In this document: positions 59,572 to 64,000 of the stretch, one piece after another
How positions within the stretch are numbered: position 1 is the stretch's first letter
Layout: every line of letters starts with the position of its first letter
Assembly (NCBI RefSeq): GCF_011290365.1
Contig: NZ_CP049786.1
Location: forward strand, 1,302,001-1,366,000
Reading direction: 5' to 3'
Length of the DNA stretch: 64,000 nucleotides
Source of the DNA: Leclercia sp. 29361
Lineage (GTDB): Bacteria > Pseudomonadota > Gammaproteobacteria > Enterobacterales > Enterobacteriaceae
The notes under the pieces: model-generated
What the model was told of the DNA's origin: nothing
Databases searched by the model: none
What the model saw: the letters and a program-made list of their open reading frames with translations, nothing else
Translations under genes and position numbers: made by a program

Positions 59572-61239
59572 ATGAGTGAGGCTGAAGCCCGCCCAAGCAA
59601 CTTTATTCGTCAGATCATCGATGAAGATCTGGCCACTGGTAAGCACACCACTGTTCATACCCGTTTTCCGCCGGAGCCAAATGGCTACCTGCACATTGGT
59701 CATGCGAAATCGATCTGCCTGAACTTCGGCATTGCGCAGGACTATCAGGGTCAATGCAACCTGCGTTTCGATGACACCAACCCGGTTAAAGAAGACATCG
59801 AATACGTAGAGTCCATTAAGAACGACGTGCAATGGTTGGGCTTCAACTGGTCTGGCGACATCTGCTACTCCTCTGACTATTTTGACCAGCTATACGCCTA
59901 CGCCGTTGAGCTGATCAACAAAGGCCTGGCCTACGTTGACGAGCTTTCCGCTGACGAAATCCGCGAATACCGCGGCTCGTTGACCGCGCCGGGTAAAAAC
60001 AGCCCGTACCGCGATCGCAGCGTGGAAGAGAACCTGGCCCTGTTTGAAAAAATGCGTGCCGGTGGCTTCGAAGAGGGTAAAGCCTGTCTGCGCGCTAAAA
60101 TCGATATGGCTTCGCCGTTTATCGTGATGCGTGACCCGGTGCTGTACCGCATTAAGTTTGCCGATCACCACCAGACCGGCAGCAAGTGGTGCATCTACCC
60201 GATGTACGACTTCACCCACTGCATCAGCGATGCGCTGGAAGGCATTACCCACTCGCTCTGTACCCTGGAGTTCCAGGACAACCGTCGCCTGTACGACTGG
60301 GTGCTGGATAACATCTCTATTCCGGTGCATCCGCGTCAGTACGAGTTCTCTCGTCTGAATCTGGAATACACCGTGATGTCCAAGCGTAAGCTGAACCTGC
60401 TGGTCACTGACAAGCACGTTGAAGGCTGGGATGACCCGCGTATGCCGACCATCTCTGGTCTGCGTCGTCGTGGCTATACCGCGGCATCCATCCGTGAGTT
60501 CTGCAAACGCATCGGCGTGACCAAGCAGGACAACACCATCGAGATGGCGTCGCTGGAATCCTGTATTCGCGAAGATCTGAACGACAATGCACCACGCGCC
60601 ATGGCGGTTATCGATCCGGTAAAACTGGTTATCGAAAACTACCCGCAGGGCGAAAGCGAGCTGGTGACCATGCCGAACCATCCGAGCAAGCCGGAGATGG
60701 GCAGCCGTGACGTGCCGTTCAGCGGCGAGATCTGGATCGATCGTGCTGACTTCCGTGAAGAAGCCAACAAGCAGTACAAGCGTCTGGTGATGGGTAAAGA
60801 AGTGCGTCTGCGTAATGCCTACGTGATCAAAGCCGAGCGTGTCGAAAAAGACGCAGAAGGCACTATCACCACTATCTTCTGCACCTACGATGCTGAGACC
60901 CTGAGCAAGGATCCAGCCGACGGTCGCAAGGTGAAAGGTGTTATCCACTGGGTGAGCGCGGCTCATGCGCTGCCGGTTGAAATCCGCCTGTACGATCGTC
61001 TGTTCAGCGTGCCAAACCCGGGTGCCGCCGAGGACTTCCTGCAGGTGATTAACCAGGATTCACTGGTGATCAAGCAGGGCTTTGCCGAGCCATCCCTGAA
61101 AGCTGCCGTTGCCGGTCATGCGTATCAGTTCGAGCGCGAAGGCTACTTCTGCCTCGACAGCCGCTATGCCACCGCCGACAAACTGGTATTTAACCGCACC
61201 GTCGGTCTGCGTGATACCTGGGCGAAAGCGGGCGAATAA
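59572..61239 (+). CDS. glnS: Glutaminyl-tRNA synthetase
   Basis: A 555-residue class I synthetase charging tRNA-Gln. The HIGH motif is in [10 protein letters not shown] and KMSKS-type motif is VMSKRK. The C-terminal anticodon-binding beta-barrels fill about 340-550. One residue longer than E. coli GlnS. Its tRNA partners (four Gln genes) lie 9 kb upstream. It ends at a strong terminator. Confidence 0.98.
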   Translation: MSEAEARPSNFIRQIIDEDLATGKHTTVHTRFPPEPNGYLHIGHAKSICLNFGIAQDYQGQCNLRFDDTNPVKEDIEYVESIKNDVQWLGFNWSGDICYSSDYFDQLYAYAVELINKGLAYVDELSADEIREYRGSLTAPGKNSPYRDRSVEENLALFEKMRAGGFEEGKACLRAKIDMASPFIVMRDPVLYRIKFADHHQTGSKWCIYPMYDFTHCISDALEGITHSLCTLEFQDNRRLYDWVLDNISIPVHPRQYEFSRLNLEYTVMSKRKLNLLVTDKHVEGWDDPRMPTISGLRRRGYTAASIREFCKRIGVTKQDNTIEMASLESCIREDLNDNAPRAMAVIDPVKLVIENYPQGESELVTMPNHPSKPEMGSRDVPFSGEIWIDRADFREEANKQYKRLVMGKEVRLRNAYVIKAERVEKDAEGTITTIFCTYDAETLSKDPADGRKVKGVIHWVSAAHALPVEIRLYDRLFSVPNPGAAEDFLQVINQDSLVIKQGFAEPSLKAAVAGHAYQFEREGYFCLDSRYATADKLVFNRTVGLRDTWAKAGE

Positions 61240-61254
61240 TTCCCTTTTTCCTGT

Positions 61255-61285
61255 AAAAAACGCCGCGCACTGCGGCGTTTTTTTT
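61255..61285 (+). terminator. Terminator of glnS
   Basis: AAAAAACGCCGC and GCGGCGTTTTTT pair with a 5-base loop and end in eight T, just past the glnS stop. Confidence 0.93.
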
Positions 61286-61311
61286 GGCCTGCCATAAGCC
61301 GTTAGTCTTTT

Positions 61312-61335
61312 AAATCTTCGCGTTGCGAATTAATT
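61312..61335. promoter_or_regulatory. NagC operator-like site, distal to chiP
   Basis: TTCGCGTTGCGAATTAAT near 61317-61334 resembles the NagC box (TTCGCG..CGAATTA). It lies 340 bases upstream of chiP. Confidence 0.5.
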
Positions 61336-61545
61336 CTGTTTCTTAAAACGGTTCGCTTTCTCTTCCTTTTCGCAAATTAATCGCTAATACGGTCGGGCAG
61401 GGTATGTAATCTTTATTTATTAAAAATAAATCGCTCATTCTGAAGATTATTTTAAATAAATATTCTTCCTCATTTTCTTTGTTACAAACCGCAACCAAAT
61501 ATGTGCGCTTTGTCATAATCCTGACTTTTGATCGCTGAAAAGCAT

Positions 61546-61570
61546 TGATAATTCGCGTCGCGAAAAATAG
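61546..61570. promoter_or_regulatory. NagC operator-like site, proximal to chiP
   Basis: AATTCGCGTCGCGAAAAAT (61550-61568) is a good NagC-type palindrome. It is preceded by GATAAT (61547-61552), a possible -10, so a bound repressor would cover the promoter. E. coli chiP is NagC-repressed. The rest of the 430-base glnS-chiP gap is AT-rich and holds no gene. Confidence 0.6.
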
Positions 61571-61656
61571 TCTAAGGGCAGGAGATGTAAGCGGGTATTT
61601 CCGCTTACCTCCATTTTTAACTTTTTTGTTTTTCGCCGTTTTAGGCGCTTTTAATA

Positions 61657-61668
61657 CGTCAAAGAGGA
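61657..61668 (+). promoter_or_regulatory. ChiX sRNA pairing site over the chiP ribosome site
   Basis: CGTCAAAGAGGA is the exact complement of the ChiX seed TCCTCTTTGACG as I remember it from E. coli/Salmonella. It includes the chiP Shine-Dalgarno AGAGGA, 6 bases before the ATG. ChiX pairing here blocks chiP translation in known enterics. Confidence 0.75.
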
Positions 61669-61674
61669 TTAATT

Positions 61675-63081
61675 ATGCGTACGTTTAGTGGCAAACGTAG
61701 TACGCTTGCGCTGGCTATCGCCGGTGTTACAGCAATGTCAGGCTGGATGGTTTCTCCGGAAGCTCAGGCCGAAGGTTTCATTGATGATTCAACCCTCACG
61801 GGCGGTATCTATTACTGGCAGCGTGAACGTGACCGTAAAGATGTTGAGTCAGATAAATATAAAACTAACCTCGCTCACTCCACCTGGAACGCCAACCTTG
61901 ATTTCCAGTCCGGCTATGCCGCTGACATGTTCGGCCTTGATTTGGCTGCCTTCACTGCCATCGAAATGGCGGAAAACGGCGACAGCGGCCACCCGAACGA
62001 AATCGCTTTCTCATCCAGCAACAAAGCCTATAAAGAGGACTGGTCCGGCGATAAGAGCGGGATCAGCCTGTATAAAGCGGCAGCGAAATTTAAATACGGT
62101 CCGGCCTGGGCGCGCGGTGGCTGGTTACAGCCAACCGGTCAAACCCTGTTAGCGCCGCACTGGAGCTTTATGCCGGGTACCTATCAGGGTGCCGAAGCCG
62201 GGGCCAACTTTGACTACGGCGATAGCGGTGCGTTGAGCTTCTCTTATATGTGGACCAACGAGTACAAAGCGCCGTGGCATCTCGAGATGGACAAGTTCTA
62301 TCAGAATGACCGAAAAACCCGCGTCGACTATCTCCACTCCTTCGGCGCGAAGTACGATTTCAAAAATAACTTGATCCTGGAAGCCGCTTTTGGTCAGGCT
62401 GAAGGCTTCATCGATCAGTACTTTGCCAAAGCCAGCTATAAGCTGGATATCGTCGGCGGTCCGCTCTCTACCACCTATCAGTTCTACGGCACGCGTGATA
62501 AAGCCGACAGCGGCACCGTGAACGATATCTACGACGGTACGGCGTGGCTACAGGCGCTGACTCTGGGTTACAAAGTCGGGCAGGTCGATTTACGTCTGGA
62601 AGGGACTTACGTCAAGGCGGAAGGGCAGCAGGGTTACTTCCTGCAGCGTATGACCCCAACCTATGCGTCCTCCAACGGTCGTCTGGACGTGTGGTGGGAT
62701 AATCGCTCCGACTTTAACGCCAACGGCGAAAAAGCGGTCTTCTTCGGTGCCATGTACGATCTGAGCAACTGGAATCTGGCGGGCTGGAGCGTTGGCGCGT
62801 CTTATGTCTACGCCTGGGATGCGAAACCGGCCGACTGGTTAATCAACAGTGCCGGTCAGCGTGAAGATATCGCCTCGAACAAGATCAAGGAATCGGCCTA
62901 CAGCCTGGATGCGATCTACACCCTTCAGGATGGCCGCGCGAAAGGGACTATGTTCAAACTGCACTTCACGCAGTATGACAACCATTCCGATATCCCAAGC
63001 TACGGCGGCGGCTACGGCAATATCTTCCAGGATGAGCGTGACGTGAAGTTTATGGTTATCGCCCCATTCACCATCTTCTGA
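61675..63081 (+). CDS. chiP: Chitoporin ChiP (OprD-family outer-membrane channel)
   Basis: A 468-residue outer-membrane porin for chitobiose and longer chitin oligosaccharides. The signal peptide ends [11 protein letters not shown] near residue 32; the rest is an aromatic-rich barrel ending in VIAPFTIF with terminal Phe. It matches E. coli ChiP (YbfM) in length and place. NagC boxes and a ChiX site lie upstream, so it joins the nag regulon with nagE and nagBACD. Confidence 0.95.
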   Translation: MRTFSGKRSTLALAIAGVTAMSGWMVSPEAQAEGFIDDSTLTGGIYYWQRERDRKDVESDKYKTNLAHSTWNANLDFQSGYAADMFGLDLAAFTAIEMAENGDSGHPNEIAFSSSNKAYKEDWSGDKSGISLYKAAAKFKYGPAWARGGWLQPTGQTLLAPHWSFMPGTYQGAEAGANFDYGDSGALSFSYMWTNEYKAPWHLEMDKFYQNDRKTRVDYLHSFGAKYDFKNNLILEAAFGQAEGFIDQYFAKASYKLDIVGGPLSTTYQFYGTRDKADSGTVNDIYDGTAWLQALTLGYKVGQVDLRLEGTYVKAEGQQGYFLQRMTPTYASSNGRLDVWWDNRSDFNANGEKAVFFGAMYDLSNWNLAGWSVGASYVYAWDAKPADWLINSAGQREDIASNKIKESAYSLDAIYTLQDGRAKGTMFKLHFTQYDNHSDIPSYGGGYGNIFQDERDVKFMVIAPFTIF

Positions 63082-63090
63082 TGACAATCC

Positions 63091-63110
63091 AGGCGGGGAA
63101 TTCCCCGCCT
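63091..63110 (+). terminator. Intercistronic palindrome between chiP and chiQ
   Basis: AGGCGGGGAATTCCCCGCCT is a perfect 20-base palindrome 9 bases after the chiP stop. No T-run follows, so it more likely stabilises the chiP mRNA end or lowers chiQ expression than fully terminating. Confidence 0.5.
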
Positions 63111-63124
63111 GACTGGAGAGCGTT

Positions 63125-63457
63125 ATGCTGAAAAAAATCGTACTGGTCGCGGTGCTGGCATCAGGACTGGCCGCCTGCGCACAACCCCAGACCCAGAAAG
63201 AAGACATGCGTCTGAAAGAGGCTTACAGCGCGTGCATCAATACCGCTGAAGGTTCGCCAGAAAAGCTCGAGGCCTGCCAGAGCGTGCTGGACGTACTGCG
63301 CCAGGAGAAGGCACACGAACAGTTTGCGACCCAGGAAACCGTCAGAGTGGCGGATTACCAGGCCTGTATTCAGGCGCGTAAAACGGGTAACAATCAGGAC
63401 GTGACCAAAAACTGCGATAAAATCTGGCAGGAGATCCGCAGCAACAACGCGAAGTAA
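63125..63457 (+). CDS. chiQ: Chitosugar-associated lipoprotein ChiQ
   Basis: A 110-residue lipoprotein with lipobox SGLAAC (Cys18). The mature part is small, charged and has spaced cysteines (YSACIN, EACQSV, YQACIQ, KNCDKI). It matches E. coli YbfN/ChiQ and is cotranscribed with chiP after a 43-base gap. Its function in chitosugar uptake is not established. GGAGAG precedes the ATG. Confidence 0.93.
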   Translation: MLKKIVLVAVLASGLAACAQPQTQKEDMRLKEAYSACINTAEGSPEKLEACQSVLDVLRQEKAHEQFATQETVRVADYQACIQARKTGNNQDVTKNCDKIWQEIRSNNAK

Positions 63458-63473
63458 TCTGCTGTTTGCCACG

Positions 63474-63538
63474 CCCGGTGGTGCAAACTGCCGGAACTGA
63501 GCCCGTAGGCCCGCGTAAGCGTAGCGCCACCGGGCTCT
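63474..63538. repeat. REP/BIME-type repeat after chiQ
   Basis: GCCCGGTGG near 63476 and CCACCGGGC near 63527 are inverted, with GTAGGCCCGCGTAAGCGTAG between, the typical Enterobacter-type REP sequence. It lies between converging chiQ and fur. Confidence 0.75.
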
Positions 63539-63557
63539 TTTATTGCCTGTAAAAAGG

Positions 63558-63585
63558 CAAAAAAAAGCCAACCGTCAGGTTGGCT
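63558..63585 (-). terminator. Terminator of fur
   Basis: AGCCAACC and GGTTGGCT form a perfect 8-bp stem with a GTCA loop; on the minus strand eight T follow. It lies 17 bases past the fur stop. Confidence 0.92.
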
Positions 63586-63602
63586 CAGTGTCGATGCAGA
63601 GA

Positions 63603-64000
63603 TTACTTCGTGTCGTGCGCGTGGTCGTTTTCGCGGCAGTCGCCTTCGGCACAGTGGCCGTACAGGTACAGACTGTGGTTGGTCAGACGAATGCCGTGAC
63701 GTGCAGCAATTTCGCGCTGACGTAATTCGATGGAATCATCGCTGAATTCGATCACTTTGCCGCAGTCGAGGCAAATCAGGTGATCGTGGTGATGCTGCTG
63801 CGTCAGTTCAAACACGGATTTACCGCCTTCGAAATTATGACGCGTGACGATGCCTGCATCGTCGAACTGGTTCAGTACACGGTAAACGGTAGCCAGACCA
63901 ATCTCTTCGCCCATGTCGATCAGACGCTTGTATAAGTCTTCCGCACTGACATGATGGTTATCCGGACCCTGAAGCACTTCCAGGATTTTTAACCGTGGAA
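63603..64000 (-). CDS. fur: Ferric uptake regulator Fur (5' end outside window)
   Basis: The last 131 or so codons of Fur; the start lies beyond the right edge, and the visible part begins PRLKILEVLQGPDNHHVSAED. The DNA-binding helix region (IGLATVYRVLNQFDDAG), metal-binding HHHDHLICLDCGKVIEF with the CxxC zinc ligands, and the His/Cys-rich end (GHCAEGDCRENDHAHDTK) are complete. Fur represses iron uptake genes with Fe(II). An internal start at 63977 is not real. Confidence 0.97.
   Translation of the reverse strand, partial: PRLKILEVLQGPDNHHVSAEDLYKRLIDMGEEIGLATVYRVLNQFDDAGIVTRHNFEGGKSVFELTQQHHHDHLICLDCGKVIEFSDDSIELRQREIAARHGIRLTNHSLYLYGHCAEGDCRENDHAHDTK

Overview
The window is a chromosomal segment of an Enterobacteriaceae member close to, but distinct from, Escherichia coli. 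Its backbone follows the E. coli K-12 order from ybdO/ahpCF to fur, and most proteins match their E. coli counterparts in length and motifs. The GC-rich codons, the species-specific islands and the local REP units suggest the Enterobacter/Leclercia/Lelliottia group. The genus is inference; no 16S or marker search was possible.

Layout. 1-7.8 kb: a partial LysR regulator (ybdO), a roughly 600 bp intergenic region with a candidate structured RNA and intrinsic terminator, ahpC-ahpF, uspG, ybdR, rnk with an attenuator-type leader, a flavin-reductase-family gene, and rna (RNase I). The E. coli dsbG gene and citrate fermentation cluster are absent. 7.8-16 kb: dcuC, then a GC-rich copper/silver RND efflux operon (small Cys/His-rich protein, cusF, outer-membrane channel, cusB, cusA). 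16-34.5 kb: pagP, cspE, a possible 28-residue membrane protein, crcB, ybeM, tatE, and then the minus-strand lipoate, cell-wall and housekeeping block (lipA, ybeF, lipB, ybeD, dacA, rlpA, mrdB, mrdA, rlmH, rsfS, nadD, holA, lptE, leuS), followed by ybeL. cobC is missing between rsfS and nadD.

34.6-38.4 kb is an AT-richer accessory island in place of the K-12 ybeQ-hscC segment. It encodes a two-partner secretion pair: a short TpsA exoprotein and a TpsB transporter whose reading frame is broken at a run of seven A. 38.5-50 kb: rihA, the glutamate/aspartate ABC operon gltIJKL with a probable SroC RNA, lnt-corC-ybeY-ybeZ-miaB, and ubiF. 50.1-50.9 kb: a seven-gene tRNA operon (Met, Leu, 2 Gln-TTG, Met, 2 Gln-CTG) with a clear stable-RNA promoter. 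51-64 kb: asnB, the nagBACD operon diverging from nagE, glnS, chiP-chiQ, and the 3' part of fur.

How it works together. AhpC/AhpF form a peroxide-reducing pair. The cus genes export Cu(I)/Ag(I) across both membranes. LipA and LipB make lipoate. DacA, RlpA, RodA and PBP2 shape the cell wall. The nag and chi genes form one amino-sugar regulon under NagC, with two operator-like boxes between nagB and nagE and two upstream of chiP; chiP also carries a strong ChiX sRNA pairing site over its ribosome binding site. No insertion sequence, prophage or CRISPR array was seen. Points most worth a second look are the ahpC-upstream RNA, the TpsB homopolymer frameshift, the unannotated small membrane ORF beside cspE, and the composition break inside cusA.
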